Positions 8,789 to 18,876 of a DNA stretch of 64,000 nt are shown piece after piece. The stretch spans positions 62,001-126,000 of the forward strand of contig JAUVAS010000002.1 in assembly GCA_030591585.1 (NCBI GenBank). Direction: 5' to 3'. Within the stretch, counting starts at the first letter, position 1. Every line of letters starts with the position of its first letter. The position numbers and the translations under genes were made by a program. The stretch comes from Flavobacterium sp. (GTDB lineage Bacteria; Bacteroidota; Bacteroidia; Flavobacteriales; Flavobacteriaceae). The notes below the pieces were generated by a model, which did no database searches, was not told the DNA's origin, and was given only the letters and a program-made list of their open reading frames with translations.

Positions 8789-8821
8789 AAAAATCCTGTT
8801 GATATTTTCAACAGGATTTTT
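8789..8821. terminator. Bidirectional terminator between T9SS gene and rho
   Basis: A 14-bp stem has arms at 8789-8802 (aaaaatcctgttga) and 8808-8821. A and T runs on both sides let it work for the convergent rho message (stop at 8844) as well as from the left. Confidence 0.8.
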
Positions 8822-8843
8822 ATTTTATTTAAAAAATAAGGTA

Positions 8844-10454
8844 TTAACCATTCATAGAAACAAGGAACTCTTCATTATTTCTAGTATTCTTAATACGTTC
8901 GTTGATAAACTCCATCGCTTCCACAGGATTCATGTCAGCTAGGTATTTACGCAATACCCACATACGTTGAATCACGTTTTCACCTAGTAAAATATCGTCT
9001 CTACGAGTACTTGAAGAAGTAAGGTCGATAGCAGGGAATATTCTTCGGTTAGAGATTTTTCTATCTAACTGAAGTTCCATATTACCAGTTCCTTTAAATT
9101 CTTCGAAGATTACTTCATCCATTTTAGACCCTGTGTCAGTAAGGGCGGTTGCAATGATGGTTAACGACCCTCCATTTTCAATTTTACGAGCAGCTCCAAA
9201 GAAACGTTTTGGTTTGTGAAGCGCATTAGCATCTACACCACCACTCAATATCTTACCACTTGCTGGTTGTACAGTGTTGTATGCACGCGCTAATCTAGTT
9301 AGTGAATCTAATAAAATAACAACGTCATGTCCACATTCAACCAATCTTTTTGCTTTTTCAAGAACCAGATTTGCAATTCTAACGTGATCGGTAGCTTCTT
9401 TATCGAAAGTTGAAGCAACCACTTCGCCACGTACATTACGTTGCATATCTGTTACTTCTTCAGGTCTTTCATCTATTAAAAGAATAATTTGATATACCTC
9501 AGGATGGTTTGCAGCAATTGCATTGGCTATGTCTTTTAACAACATAGTTTTACCTGTTTTTGGTTGCGACACAATCATCGCACGTTGCCCTTTTCCAATA
9601 GGAGCAAACATATCGATAATTCGAGTAGAAATACTCGATTGCTTATCTGCAAGATTAAATTTTTCTTCAGGAAATAAAGGTGTTAAATGTTCAAATGATA
9701 CACGGTCTCTTACCACATTTGGATTAAGTCCGTTAATTTTATTCACCTTAATTAATGGGAAATATTTTTCACCTTCTTTTGGAGGTCTTACTTGTCCTAA
9801 AACAGTATCCCCTGTTTTTAAACCAAATAATCTAATTTGTGATTGTGATACGTAAATATCATCTGGAGATGATAAATAATTATAATCACTAGAACGTAAA
9901 AATCCGTATCCATCTTGCATAATGTCAAGCACACCTTCACTTTCTATAATGCTGTCAAACTCATAGTCTGGTTGTCGGTATCGATTACGGGTGTCTTTAT
10001 TACCGTCTTTTCCTCTATTTTGGTTAGGGTTTTGATTCGAGTTTCTTGGTTCCCTTTTATTATTTTGATTAGGATGTTTAGGCTTTTGCTCGTTTTTTTG
10101 ACGATTGTCTTTAGTGTCATCCGTCTTTTTTTGTTGTGGATGATTTGGTTTTTGAGCAGGCTTATTTTGATTCCTGTTATCGTTTCTCTGTTGTTGAGGA
10201 CGATTTTCTTTTTGTTGAGGCTTTCTAGGAGTTGGAACTTTTTTTTCTTCTTTTACCTCCTGTTTTGGAGCAGGTTTTTGTTGCTCCTCCTTTACCACTG
10301 CTTTAACGGCACTAGGGTTGGCCGCTTGGTGATCTAAAATTTTATAGACCAAGTCTAATTTTTTTAAGCTACGGAATTTAGGTACTCCTGATGCTTTAGC
10401 AATTTCCTGAAGTTCAGGTAATTTCTTTGCTTTTAATTCTGAAATTTCTAACAT
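8844..10454 (-). CDS. rho: Transcription termination factor Rho
   Basis: Rho is an RNA-dependent hexameric helicase that ends transcription. The order is: an N-terminal SAP-like domain ([20 protein letters not shown]), a low-complexity Q/N/P/K-rich insertion (about residues 55-165) typical of Bacteroidetes Rho, the RNA-binding cold-shock domain ([14 protein letters not shown]), and the ATPase core. The core shows the P-loop QPKTGKT (about 297-303), the [12 protein letters not shown] segment and the R-loop region. The 536-aa length reflects the insertion. The gene is monocistronic, with its own terminator. Confidence 0.97.
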   Translation of the reverse strand: MLEISELKAKKLPELQEIAKASGVPKFRSLKKLDLVYKILDHQAANPSAVKAVVKEEQQKPAPKQEVKEEKKVPTPRKPQQKENRPQQQRNDNRNQNKPAQKPNHPQQKKTDDTKDNRQKNEQKPKHPNQNNKREPRNSNQNPNQNRGKDGNKDTRNRYRQPDYEFDSIIESEGVLDIMQDGYGFLRSSDYNYLSSPDDIYVSQSQIRLFGLKTGDTVLGQVRPPKEGEKYFPLIKVNKINGLNPNVVRDRVSFEHLTPLFPEEKFNLADKQSSISTRIIDMFAPIGKGQRAMIVSQPKTGKTMLLKDIANAIAANHPEVYQIILLIDERPEEVTDMQRNVRGEVVASTFDKEATDHVRIANLVLEKAKRLVECGHDVVILLDSLTRLARAYNTVQPASGKILSGGVDANALHKPKRFFGAARKIENGGSLTIIATALTDTGSKMDEVIFEEFKGTGNMELQLDRKISNRRIFPAIDLTSSSTRRDDILLGENVIQRMWVLRKYLADMNPVEAMEFINERIKNTRNNEEFLVSMNG

Positions 10455-10651
10455 TTAAAATGTGTGAGTTAATTTTGATTTTATTTGAGTATTCCTTTGA
10501 AGGGAATTTTTTTGAAAATTTTATCGAAGACTAAGTAACCTCTATTGAATTGGTTACGAATTGATATTGCAATAGTACAACAATAATTTAGTATTTGTAT
10601 TTATTTTTTTAAAAGAAACTGTATTTTCGCACTCTATTATAGAACAATTTA

Positions 10652-11062
10652 ATGTTACAACGCATACAAACCGTTTACCTTATTATTTCTGCTTTAATTA
10701 TTGGAACTTTATATGTATGGTTTCCAACTATTCTAAACGAAGCAAACGAAGTGATTATTACCAAAAACGAACCGTTAGTTTTAGGGCTAATCATTGGCTC
10801 TGTTGTATTAGCATTTATTTCCATTTTAAACTTTAAAAAACGGCAATTACAATTTGTATTGAACCGTTTAAATATCATATTAAGCTTTGTATTACTGGGA
10901 GTTTTCGTATACAGATCGCTAACATTATCCGGAGAGACTTTTGTCTCAGAGAAGGGTATTGGGGTGCTACTTCCTATCATTTCTATCGTTTTTTTAGTCA
11001 TGGCCAATAAGGCCATAAAAAGGGATGAGGACCTCGTAAAATCTGTAGATAGGTTACGTTAA
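10652..11062 (+). CDS. DUF4293 membrane protein
   Basis: This is a 136-residue integral membrane protein with four predicted helices (about 7-25, 45-62, 70-90, 105-122). It matches the Bacteroidetes DUF4293 family, which starts MLQRIQTVYL. The function is unknown. It is divergent from rho across a 197-bp gap that should carry both promoters. A TATTTTCG 27 nt upstream of the start is a weak -7 candidate. Confidence 0.8.
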   Translation: MLQRIQTVYLIISALIIGTLYVWFPTILNEANEVIITKNEPLVLGLIIGSVVLAFISILNFKKRQLQFVLNRLNIILSFVLLGVFVYRSLTLSGETFVSEKGIGVLLPIISIVFLVMANKAIKRDEDLVKSVDRLR

Positions 11063-11087
11063 ACCGTACATCTTAGTATATTAGTGA

Positions 11088-11125
11088 AAAACCCTAAAAG
11101 AATGCCATCTTTTAGGGTTTTTGTT
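11088..11125 (+). terminator. Rho-independent terminator
   Basis: aaccctaaaag and cttttagggttt form a 12-bp stem around an 8-nt loop, followed by a T run. It is 26 nt after the DUF4293 stop. Confidence 0.85.
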
Positions 11126-11165
11126 TTAATGAAGTAGTAAATCTATGATTTACGTCACTGAATTA

Positions 11166-11192
11166 ACCCCGTTGAATAACGGGGTCTTTTAT
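11166..11192. terminator. Second hairpin, probable terminator
   Basis: accccgtt-gaat-aacggggt is followed by ctttta. It is a GC-rich 8-bp stem that stands out from the AT-rich context between the convergent DUF4293 and TonB-receptor genes. Confidence 0.65.
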
Positions 11193-11240
11193 TGTTTTTA
11201 AGCGATGGATATTTCGAGTAGCTTAATTCTCGAATTCTGT

Positions 11241-11265
11241 CGTAGTTGAGCTTGTCGAAGGCTGC
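11241..11265. repeat. Dispersed tgagcttgtcgaag repeat
   Basis: tagttgagcttgtcgaaggc is a member of the same dispersed family as 39236-39277 and 47682-47704, which share (t)gagc-tt-gtcgaag. Confidence 0.55.
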
Positions 11266-11291
11266 GATTATAATCTCATAGTATTCTTTAC

Positions 11292-13475
11292 TTAGTGATG
11301 TTCATTCCCAAAAGGTTTTATAATAATTCCAACACTAAAAATAAAGCCATCTGTTGGAGCATAGATTTCTGGAAAAACGGGATCTTCATGTGGAGGCAAT
11401 ACTAAAGGAGAAAAATCACTTTGTTTTTTATCAGTAAAGTTTTCAAAATTAATAAAAACACCTCCCCATTTAAAATTACGCATTATTAACAGACCCATAA
11501 GAACATAGCCATTAGTTTCTGTTCCGTTAGATAATAATTGACTTCCGGTGTAATATGTTTCATAACCAATTCGCCATATTTCAGATTCGTACATAATTAC
11601 ACTTCCTGCATTATGTTTTGCGGTTAGTGGTTTCTGTGGATTTCTGGGTAAATAATTTAATTGAGCATCGATGAAGGCATAATTTAAAAACCATTTAAAA
11701 TCGTTATAGGAAAATTTAATGTTGGTCTCTGCGCCTTTACTTAAAATTACATCTGAAGCATTTTCAAAAGCATAGAAACCATCGTTGGTGGAATTTAATA
11801 ACAATCCATCTTTTATGGCGGTTACATAAAATAACTGATTGATAGAAACCCTAATATCATTAAAAATATAGGTCTGAAAATTGAAATCGAAATTTACTCC
11901 ATAAGAACGTTCTGCATCTAAGCTGTCTTTGTTTATAGGGAGTACATTGTTGTAGTCTAGTAATTCTGCATCTTCGGTAAAAATATCGGGAATTTTATAG
12001 CCTAATCCACCTCCTAACCGACTCGAAAATCCGCTATTATTTTTAAAAAGAAGCGATACACGCGGTAATAGAAAAGCACCCCAATCCTTTGAATAATCTG
12101 TTCTAAAACCAGTTTCTAACACCCAATTAGATGATAAATCGTAAATGTTGTTGGCAAACAAGCCATAGGTAATATCTTTTTGGTCACGTTGTAATGGGCT
12201 GTTTTCTTCTTCATCAAAATTTGAAGAATAAATATTTGCACCTACTACCCAATCTGTTCTTGTGGTTTCTCTATTAAAAGTAGCTTCGGTAAAGGTGTTT
12301 GTTTGTTCACCACTAAAAATTAAATTTGGTACTTCCATGGTGTTGTCGAAATAAGCAACACTGTTTTTAATAGTAATGGATTTAATAGAATCTAATTGAG
12401 TGGTGTACACAAATTGAGAGCTTAATCGTTTAGAAGTATTCTCTTCGGTGTATTGGTGTATATCGTTTTTTCCTTCCTCAATAACAGTGATGTCTCCTCC
12501 AATCCTTTCATCATACGTTCCATTAACACCAAGCCAAAGGGTGGTTTTTTCTGAAGGATAATAAAAGATTTTAGGATTGAATGAAATCATCTTCGTTTTT
12601 GGAAGGTTGGTAAAATCATCATCGTCAGAATCATACTCTTTTTGGTAATGCCCCGATCCGTAAAGTGACAGGCCAAGCTTTCCGTAGTGTTCACTATAGA
12701 ATACATTCATGGTGCTTCCGAGCGCATGAGTTTGGGTTAGCATAATGTCTAAGGAAGGTTCATCGCCAGGTGTTTTTGAAACCATATCTACTAAACCAGC
12801 AATGGCTCCTCCACCATAAAGTGTGGAGGAACTTCCTTTAATTATTTCAAATTGCTGCAAATCTAAAGGTGGAATTTGCATCACACTAAGTCCTCCAGAA
12901 AGTCCTCCGTATAAAGGAAATCCATCTTTTAAAAGTTGTGTATAACGACCATCGAGTCCTTGAATTTTAATATTGGTACTCCCGCTACTTAATGAGGTTT
13001 GTTGCATTTGTATTCCGGTGCTTTCTCTAAGTACCATTGAAATATTTGCAGCATTCATCATCGCTTTTTCTCCTAATTCTTCTGCGCCAATCAATTCGAT
13101 ACGGGTTGGAATTTTCTGAATCGTTCTAGTGCTTCGGGTAGATTGCAATACTACTGTTTCTAGCTCGTTTCCACCTGGAGATAGGTAGAAGATTAATTCT
13201 GAAGGTAAAGGAACATGAATCGTTGTATGTATAGTTTCAAAACCTATATGTGAGATATTCAACCTATGTTCACCGTCTGGCATGTCTAAAAAATGGGCAA
13301 CACCATCAAAACTGGTAACCGCCCCTTTTTCTAATAATTCAAAATATACAGTTGCTCCAATTAAGGGTTCGTTTTCTGTTTTTGAAATTACTTTAATTTT
13401 AATATCGCTTGTTTGTGCAGTCATAGCAAAGTATGAAAGCAAGATGAGCACAAGGCTCCATGTTGTTTTATTCAT
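11292..13475 (-). CDS. TonB-dependent outer membrane receptor
   Basis: This 727-residue protein has a signal peptide (ending in AMTAQ), a carboxypeptidase-regulatory-like beta domain (about 22-105), a TonB plug (RIELIGAEELGEKAM, IKIQGLDGRYTQLLKDGFP, IIKGSSSTLYGGGAIAG) and a C-terminal beta barrel ending in IIKPFGNEHH. It imports a ligand using the TonB-ExbBD energy system. No SusD partner is nearby, so it is not a glycan SusC. The next upstream gene on the same strand encodes a Cys/His-rich exported protein, which hints at a metal or metal complex as ligand; this is inference only. Confidence 0.9.
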   Translation of the reverse strand: MNKTTWSLVLILLSYFAMTAQTSDIKIKVISKTENEPLIGATVYFELLEKGAVTSFDGVAHFLDMPDGEHRLNISHIGFETIHTTIHVPLPSELIFYLSPGGNELETVVLQSTRSTRTIQKIPTRIELIGAEELGEKAMMNAANISMVLRESTGIQMQQTSLSSGSTNIKIQGLDGRYTQLLKDGFPLYGGLSGGLSVMQIPPLDLQQFEIIKGSSSTLYGGGAIAGLVDMVSKTPGDEPSLDIMLTQTHALGSTMNVFYSEHYGKLGLSLYGSGHYQKEYDSDDDDFTNLPKTKMISFNPKIFYYPSEKTTLWLGVNGTYDERIGGDITVIEEGKNDIHQYTEENTSKRLSSQFVYTTQLDSIKSITIKNSVAYFDNTMEVPNLIFSGEQTNTFTEATFNRETTRTDWVVGANIYSSNFDEEENSPLQRDQKDITYGLFANNIYDLSSNWVLETGFRTDYSKDWGAFLLPRVSLLFKNNSGFSSRLGGGLGYKIPDIFTEDAELLDYNNVLPINKDSLDAERSYGVNFDFNFQTYIFNDIRVSINQLFYVTAIKDGLLLNSTNDGFYAFENASDVILSKGAETNIKFSYNDFKWFLNYAFIDAQLNYLPRNPQKPLTAKHNAGSVIMYESEIWRIGYETYYTGSQLLSNGTETNGYVLMGLLIMRNFKWGGVFINFENFTDKKQSDFSPLVLPPHEDPVFPEIYAPTDGFIFSVGIIIKPFGNEHH

Positions 13476-13529
13476 TGGATTTTTTAAAAAATTAATTAAC
13501 TAATAATTATAGCTATAAAGCTTTTAGAA

Positions 13530-13847
13530 TTAGCTTGTTAATTTTGGTGGTTGCCAAATAGAGGAAAGAAAATCAAATCTGTAATTTGATTCGTAATTTG
13601 AGAAAATAAAAGTTGAAATATTGGTATTTAATGTGAAATTGAGAGGAGCAATAGGCTCGTAGGTTATAGACATACCACAGCAAGCACAAATACAAGTAGC
13701 AGGACAGGAATCGTCACTGTCTTCTTGGTGATTATGATTCATACTTATCTCGTCTTTATGTTGGTCTTCGGCATTAAAACCGTCTGAGCAAGGCTTTAAA
13801 GACAGGCTAAGCATTAAAATCGATAAGAGAATGGTAATTGCTTTCAT
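13530..13847 (-). CDS. Small exported Cys/His-rich protein (DUF6660-like)
   Basis: This 105-residue protein has an N-terminal hydrophobic signal. It is followed by a stretch rich in metal ligands, EDQHKDEISMNHNHQ then CPATCICACCGM, and a C-terminus ending WQPPKLTS. The size and pattern match the small DUF6660 family found beside TonB receptors in flavobacteria. It lies 54 bp upstream of the receptor on the same strand and is likely co-transcribed. Binding of copper or another soft metal in the periplasm is plausible from the ligands, but not proven. Confidence 0.7.
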   Translation of the reverse strand: MKAITILLSILMLSLSLKPCSDGFNAEDQHKDEISMNHNHQEDSDDSCPATCICACCGMSITYEPIAPLNFTLNTNISTFIFSNYESNYRFDFLSSIWQPPKLTS

Positions 13848-13913
13848 TTAGATTGCGAATTTAAGGATATTTTTTGATTTTCCGCAAGGTTTTTGAAACC
13901 TTGCAGGGTCAAT

Positions 13914-14405
13914 TTACCTCTTCACTTCAACAACCTCCAATTTCCCAATCTTATCCCCATCAATCTCAAATCGCAACATCGTTCTCACTTTATGAAATCC
14001 AGAGGTGCCCATAGCACCAGGGTTCATATGTAGTAATCCTAGTTTCTTATCGTTCATTACTTTTAAAATATGAGAATGACCAGTGATATATAATTTGGGA
14101 GGGTTTGATTTTATTTCTTCCCTAATATTTGGAGGGTATCTCCCCGGATAACCCCCAATATGAGTGATCCAAACATCCACTTTTTCGCACATAAAACGGT
14201 TATGTAATGGAAACTCTCCTCGAGCCTCCGCATTGTCAATATTGCCATACACAGCTCTTAATGGTTTTAGTTTTTTAATAGTATCGGTTACTTTTAAATC
14301 TCCAATATCACCTGCATGCCAAACTTCATCGGCTTGTTTTACATATTTTAGGATGGTATCATCTATATGACTGTGTGTATCTGAAAGTAATAGGATTTTT
14401 TTCAT
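13914..14405 (-). CDS. YfcE/MJ0936-type metallophosphoesterase
   Basis: This 163-residue metal-dependent phosphodiesterase shows the signature residues LLSDTHSH (D, H), AGDIGD (D), VYGNIDNAE (GNxD), THIGG (H) and TGHSHILK (GHSH). Members hydrolyse phosphodiesters, and the physiological substrate here is unknown. A small hairpin repeat (14412-14425) lies 6 nt upstream of the ATG. The C-terminal residues end at 13914, 67 bp from the DUF6660 gene. Confidence 0.9.
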   Translation of the reverse strand: MKKILLLSDTHSHIDDTILKYVKQADEVWHAGDIGDLKVTDTIKKLKPLRAVYGNIDNAEARGEFPLHNRFMCEKVDVWITHIGGYPGRYPPNIREEIKSNPPKLYITGHSHILKVMNDKKLGLLHMNPGAMGTSGFHKVRTMLRFEIDGDKIGKLEVVEVKR

Positions 14406-14411
14406 AACATG

Positions 14412-14425
14412 CCCGCGTAGGCGGG
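14412..14425. repeat. Short hairpin just upstream of the phosphoesterase start
   Basis: cccgc-gtag-gcggg has a perfect 5-bp GC stem. On the gene's strand it ends 6 nt before the ATG at 14405, where a ribosome would load. Confidence 0.7.
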
Positions 14426-14564
14426 TAACTCATTAATTTAAACTAAAAACACAAAATATAAGATTCCTAGCGAGAATATTTTTATATTAAATTTCAACAG
14501 ATTTCTTCATTGTTCCTTATCGCAAAGACGACTTATTTAACATTTTCTGTCATTGTTTTTTGTA

Positions 14565-14572
14565 TATCTTTG
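14565..14572 (+). promoter_or_regulatory. Candidate -7 element for truA
   Basis: TATCTTTG matches TAnnTTTG, 23 nt before the TTG start of truA. No clear TTTG -33 element is at standard spacing. Confidence 0.35.
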
Positions 14573-14594
14573 AACTTCAAAAATACAAGATTCC

Positions 14595-15344
14595 TTGCGA
14601 TATTTTATAGAACTAGCATACAACGGAAAAAACTACCACGGTTGGCAAATTCAGCCAGATGCAATTACGGTACAAGGAGTCTTAGAAAAAGCCCTTTCTA
14701 CCTTGCTTCGGAAAGAGATTCAAATAGTAGGAGCAGGGCGTACCGATGCAGGTGTTCACGCTAAACAGTTGTTTGCGCATTTTGATTTTGAAGTGATAGA
14801 AGATCTTTCAGAATTTCAATTTAAGCTGAATTCTTTTCTTCCGAAAGATATTTCAATTCAGAATATATTTAGTGTAAAAGAAGATACCCATGCTAGATTC
14901 AATGCTGTTGAAAGAGAATATGAATATATAGTTTCTTTACAAAAGAATCCTTTTTCTGAAGATTTTGCACATCTAATTCATCATCATCCTAATTTGGAAT
15001 TAATGAATGAAGCTGCAAACGAGTTATTGAACTATAAAGATTTTCAATGCTTTTCGCGTTCTAATACCGATGTTAAAACGTATAATTGTGCTATTAAAAA
15101 GGCTTTTTGGAAAGAAGAAAATTCACAGCTTATTTTCACCATTTCCGCAGATCGTTTTTTACGAAATATGGTGAGAGCTATAGTGGGAACATTGTTAGAT
15201 GTTGGTTTTGAAAAAACAAGTTTGGAAGAATTTCATGAAATAATAAAAAGCAAAAATAGGAGTAAAGCTGGAACCTCTGCTCCGGCTAAGGGTCTTTATT
15301 TGATTAAGGTTATTTATCCTGAGAGTATTAAATGTTTAATTTAA
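14595..15344 (+). CDS. truA: tRNA pseudouridine(38-40) synthase TruA
   Basis: TruA isomerises uridines 38-40 in the tRNA anticodon arm. The protein starts MRYFIELAYNGKNYHGWQIQ, which fits the family and requires the TTG at 14595 as start. The catalytic Asp is in GAGRTDAGVHA. The 249-aa length is normal. The TTG lies inside sequence resembling the aagattcct end of the dispersed hairpins, so an original ATG may have been lost or never present. Confidence 0.93.
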   Translation: MRYFIELAYNGKNYHGWQIQPDAITVQGVLEKALSTLLRKEIQIVGAGRTDAGVHAKQLFAHFDFEVIEDLSEFQFKLNSFLPKDISIQNIFSVKEDTHARFNAVEREYEYIVSLQKNPFSEDFAHLIHHHPNLELMNEAANELLNYKDFQCFSRSNTDVKTYNCAIKKAFWKEENSQLIFTISADRFLRNMVRAIVGTLLDVGFEKTSLEEFHEIIKSKNRSKAGTSAPAKGLYLIKVIYPESIKCLI

Positions 15345-15404
15345 TGAGTTTCTAATCAAAGTATGAGATTTAATAATCTACTTTGATTATGTGAAAATAA
15401 AAAG

Positions 15405-15425
15405 ATTCCTGCCTTCGCAGGGAAT
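15405..15425. repeat. Short hairpin just upstream of ABC exporter start
   Basis: attcctgc-cttc-gcagggaat is a near-perfect 8-bp stem with one bulged G. It ends 4 nt before the ATG at 15429. Confidence 0.7.
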
Positions 15426-15428
15426 AGT

Positions 15429-17192
15429 ATGGCAGAATCTGGAAAAGCATTCGATTTTAAATTGTTTAGACGCTTATTAAGTTACACTAATAAGTATCGT
15501 TTAACCTTCTATTATGTAGCATTTGCAGCTGTTGTAATGTCTATTCTTGGGGTGCTTCAGCCAGAATTATTACAGATTACCATAGATGAATCTATTGTTC
15601 CAAGAAACGATGAAGACTTGGTTTTTTATATCACTTTAATGGTTTCGGTGATTTTTGTAGAAACTTTATTGAATCTTACTTTTATTTATTTAGCGAATTG
15701 GTTGGGGCAAAATGTGATTAGGGATATTCGTGTAAATCTTTTTGAATTAATGCTGAGTTTTAAACTTAAGTATTATGATACTAGTGCCGTTGGAAAACTT
15801 ACCACAAGGGCAGTAAACGATATTGAAACCATCTCCAGTATTTTTAGTCAGGGATTATTTATGATAATCAGTGACTTGTTGAAAATGCTAGTAATCGTTG
15901 GGTTTATGTTTTATAAAAGTTGGCAATTAGCATTGATCGTTTTAACAATTTTACCAGTTATTTTGTATGCGACTCGGATTTTTCAGAAAGCCATGAAAGT
16001 TGCATTTGAAGATGTTCGAAATCAGGTTTCTAATTTAAACTCCTTTGTTCAAGAACGTATCACTGGAATGAAAATAGTTCAGATTTTTACACGAGAAGAA
16101 GCCGAATATAAGCAGTTTAAAGAAATCAACGAGAAACATAAAAAAGCTTGGATAAAAACGGTTTGGTACAATTCTATCTTTTTTCCAATTGCTGAAATAG
16201 CCTCTTCGATTGCCATCGGGTTTGTAGTTTGGTATGGAGGTCTTAATGTAATTGCTGGAGAGGGAATTACATTGGGGATTATAACCTCTTTTATTGTGCT
16301 TTCTCAAATGTTGTTTAGACCGCTTAGAATGATTGCAGATAAATTTAATACCCTGCAAATGGGAATGGTGGCAGCAAGACGTGTGTTTGATATTTTGGAT
16401 ACCAAATCTTATATGGTTGATACGGGAACAATGTTATTAAAAGAGACTAATGGCTCGATTGAATTTAAAAATGTGCACTTTAGTTATATTGAAGGTGAAG
16501 AAGTAATTAAAGGTATTTCATTTACTGTTCATCCTGGGGAAACTGTTGCTATTGTTGGAGCTACAGGCGCAGGTAAATCAACGATTATTAATTTGCTTTC
16601 CCGTTTTTATGAAATTAATAAAGGAGATATATTAATTGATGGTACTTCAATAAACGATTATACATTACAATCCTTACGAAGTCATATTGCGGTTGTATTA
16701 CAAGATGTGTTCTTGTTTGCAGATTCTATTTTAAATAATATAACGCTTAATAATCCTGATATATCTGAAGATGAAGTGATAGCTGCTGCCAAAGAAATAG
16801 GAGTTCATAAATTTATAAGTACGTTGCCAAATGGCTATCACTATAATGTAAAAGAACGTGGTGTAATGCTGTCTTCTGGACAACGACAATTGTTGGCTTT
16901 TTTACGGGCTTATGTAAGTAATTCTAGTATTTTAATTTTAGATGAAGCTACTTCGTCAATCGATTCTTATTCAGAAGAAATGATTCAAATTGCTACTGAA
17001 AAAATCACCAAAGGAAGAACTTCTATTGTGATTGCTCATAGGTTGGCAACCATTAAAAAAGCGGATAAGATTGTAGTAATGGATGCAGGTAAAATAGTTG
17101 AAATTGGAACCCACAAAGAATTGCTTTCCAAAGAAAATGGGTATTATAAAAACCTGTATGAAGTTCAATTTTTAGATAAAGAGGCGAGCTAA
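15429..17192 (+). CDS. ABC exporter, fused permease-ATPase (MsbA/MdlB type)
   Basis: This 587-residue half-transporter has six membrane helices in the first 330 residues. The ATPase follows: Walker A GATGAGKST, Q-loop VLQDVFLF, signature LSSGQRQ and Walker B ILILDEATSSID with the H-loop VIAHRLATI. It should homodimerise and export a lipid, peptide or drug; the cargo is not evident. A dispersed hairpin sits 4 nt upstream of the start. It is convergent with cdaA (stop codons 1 nt apart). Confidence 0.93.
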   Translation: MAESGKAFDFKLFRRLLSYTNKYRLTFYYVAFAAVVMSILGVLQPELLQITIDESIVPRNDEDLVFYITLMVSVIFVETLLNLTFIYLANWLGQNVIRDIRVNLFELMLSFKLKYYDTSAVGKLTTRAVNDIETISSIFSQGLFMIISDLLKMLVIVGFMFYKSWQLALIVLTILPVILYATRIFQKAMKVAFEDVRNQVSNLNSFVQERITGMKIVQIFTREEAEYKQFKEINEKHKKAWIKTVWYNSIFFPIAEIASSIAIGFVVWYGGLNVIAGEGITLGIITSFIVLSQMLFRPLRMIADKFNTLQMGMVAARRVFDILDTKSYMVDTGTMLLKETNGSIEFKNVHFSYIEGEEVIKGISFTVHPGETVAIVGATGAGKSTIINLLSRFYEINKGDILIDGTSINDYTLQSLRSHIAVVLQDVFLFADSILNNITLNNPDISEDEVIAAAKEIGVHKFISTLPNGYHYNVKERGVMLSSGQRQLLAFLRAYVSNSSILILDEATSSIDSYSEEMIQIATEKITKGRTSIVIAHRLATIKKADKIVVMDAGKIVEIGTHKELLSKENGYYKNLYEVQFLDKEAS

Positions 17193-17193
17193 A

Positions 17194-17961
17194 CTAAGAT
17201 AAATCTTTTTCAAGTAACTTAATCAACTCTTCAGCGTTTTCAAATAAAACAAAATCTCCTTCTTTAAAATACGATATTTGACCTGTTTCTTCTGAAACCG
17301 CAATGCAAACCGCATCTGTCTTTTCTGTGATACTCACTGCAGCTCTGTGACGCAATCCAAAACGTTGTGGGATTTGATGGTCGTTTGTTACAGGAAGAAT
17401 AGCTCTGGTAGATGTAATTGAGTTTTCTTCAACAATAACAGCACCATCATGTAGTGGGCTATTTTTAAAAAAGATACTTTCTATGATGGGTTGATTGATT
17501 TCAATATTCATTTCATCACCAGTAGTTTTTACAAAATCTAGACTGTTGTGACGTTTAAAAACAATAAGTGCTCCAGTTTTAGATTTTCCCATATTTTCAC
17601 AGGCATGAATTATAGCCTCAATATTGGTAATGATATTAGATTCACTTAATCTAAATTGTTTGATAAATTTTCTTCGAGCACTAAAGTTGGTAGAGCCAAT
17701 CATTAACAAAAAACGCCTTATCTCTTGCTGAAAAACCACGACTAATGCAACCATTCCAACCCCTAAAAAGCCTCCTAAAATTTTACTAAGCATTTCCATG
17801 TCTAGAAATTCGGTGATTTTCCAGATGGCATAAATTATCACGATACCAATAAAAATATTGATAGCAACGGTACCTTTAATTAGTTTGTAGGTGTAATATA
17901 ACAGGAAAGTAACGAGGACAATGTCAACTACGTCTATGATTCTAATGTCTAATAATTCCAA
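17194..17961 (-). CDS. cdaA: Diadenylate cyclase CdaA
   Basis: CdaA makes the second messenger c-di-AMP from two ATP. It has three N-terminal membrane helices (about 10-90) and a DisA_N catalytic domain with both signature motifs: DGA in SPLHDGAVIVE and RHR in FGLRHRAAVSI. The 255-aa length is typical. It is preceded on the same strand by folP with a 32-bp gap, a pairing I take as an operon. Confidence 0.95.
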   Translation of the reverse strand: MELLDIRIIDVVDIVLVTFLLYYTYKLIKGTVAINIFIGIVIIYAIWKITEFLDMEMLSKILGGFLGVGMVALVVVFQQEIRRFLLMIGSTNFSARRKFIKQFRLSESNIITNIEAIIHACENMGKSKTGALIVFKRHNSLDFVKTTGDEMNIEINQPIIESIFFKNSPLHDGAVIVEENSITSTRAILPVTNDHQIPQRFGLRHRAAVSITEKTDAVCIAVSEETGQISYFKEGDFVLFENAEELIKLLEKDLS

Positions 17962-17993
17962 AGGGTATAGGCTTTTTGTAAAAGTACTTTAAA

Positions 17994-18824
17994 TCAATGA
18001 GACTTCAAATTTTGTAATAAATTAATAGTTTCCATAGCTTCTTTTACGTCATGAACGCGAAGAATGGAAGCATCTTTTTGTATAGCTACAGCGTGTAAAG
18101 CTGTGGTGCCATTTAAGGCTTCTTTAGCTGAAATATCTAACGTTTTATGAATCATTGATTTTCTTGAAACACCTACTAATAGTGGGATTTCCAATATAGA
18201 AAATAATTCTAATTCGTTTAATAATTCAAAATTTTGTTCGATTGTTTTTGAAAACCCGAAGCCAGGATCGGCAATTATATCATGGATTCCTAAAGAACGT
18301 GCTTTGGTAATTTTTTTGGAAAAATAAAACAACATCTCTTTTGTTAATTCTTTGTAATTGGTATGTTGCATCATTGTTTCGGGGGTGCCTCGCATATGCA
18401 TCATGATGTAGGGTACTTGTAATTTGGCAATTGTTTCGAACATTTTATCATCTAAACTGCCAGCAGAAATATCATTTATTATCGTTGCTCCAGCTTCAAT
18501 ACATTGTTTTGCGATGTTGCTTCTAAAAGTGTCTATAGAAAAAATAGCTTCTGGAAATTCTTTCAGAAGTAATTCTACAACAGGCAGAACACGTTGTAGT
18601 TCTTCTGTTTCAGAAACAAAATTGGCTCCTGGTCTGGAGCTGTAACCTCCCAAGTCTAAAAAGGAGGCTCCTTCAGAAAGCATTTTTTCAGCTTGTGAGA
18701 TTATGTTCTTTTCCGAGGTTAATTTCCCGCCGTCATAAAACGAGTCGGGAGTAAGATTTAAAATGCCCATTACCTTGGGTGTTGATAAATCGATGAGGTT
18801 TTGGTTGCAATTAATTGTTTTCAA
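17994..18824 (-). CDS. folP: Dihydropteroate synthase
   Basis: FolP condenses p-aminobenzoate with dihydropterin pyrophosphate in folate synthesis. The pterin-binding signatures are MGILNLTPDSFYDGGK and GASFLDLGGYSSRPGA. Later elements are DTFRSNIA, INDISAG, MMHMRGTPETM and ADPGFGF. The 276-aa length is normal. It is divergent from the DUF1599 gene across 52 bp. Confidence 0.95.
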   Translation of the reverse strand: MKTINCNQNLIDLSTPKVMGILNLTPDSFYDGGKLTSEKNIISQAEKMLSEGASFLDLGGYSSRPGANFVSETEELQRVLPVVELLLKEFPEAIFSIDTFRSNIAKQCIEAGATIINDISAGSLDDKMFETIAKLQVPYIMMHMRGTPETMMQHTNYKELTKEMLFYFSKKITKARSLGIHDIIADPGFGFSKTIEQNFELLNELELFSILEIPLLVGVSRKSMIHKTLDISAKEALNGTTALHAVAIQKDASILRVHDVKEAMETINLLQNLKSH

Positions 18825-18876
18825 TTTTTTAATTTGATTTATTTAAGCGAAATTTACGGAAAATCTTACAGACCTA

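Noticed and set aside
9950-10300. Low-complexity Rho insertion as a novelty
   Set aside because: Long charged or Q/N-rich insertions are usual in Rho of Bacteroidetes.
9915-10337. Hydrophobic open frame opposite rho
   Set aside because: It is the complement of the Q/N/P-rich Rho insertion, and its hydrophobicity is a by-product of that composition.
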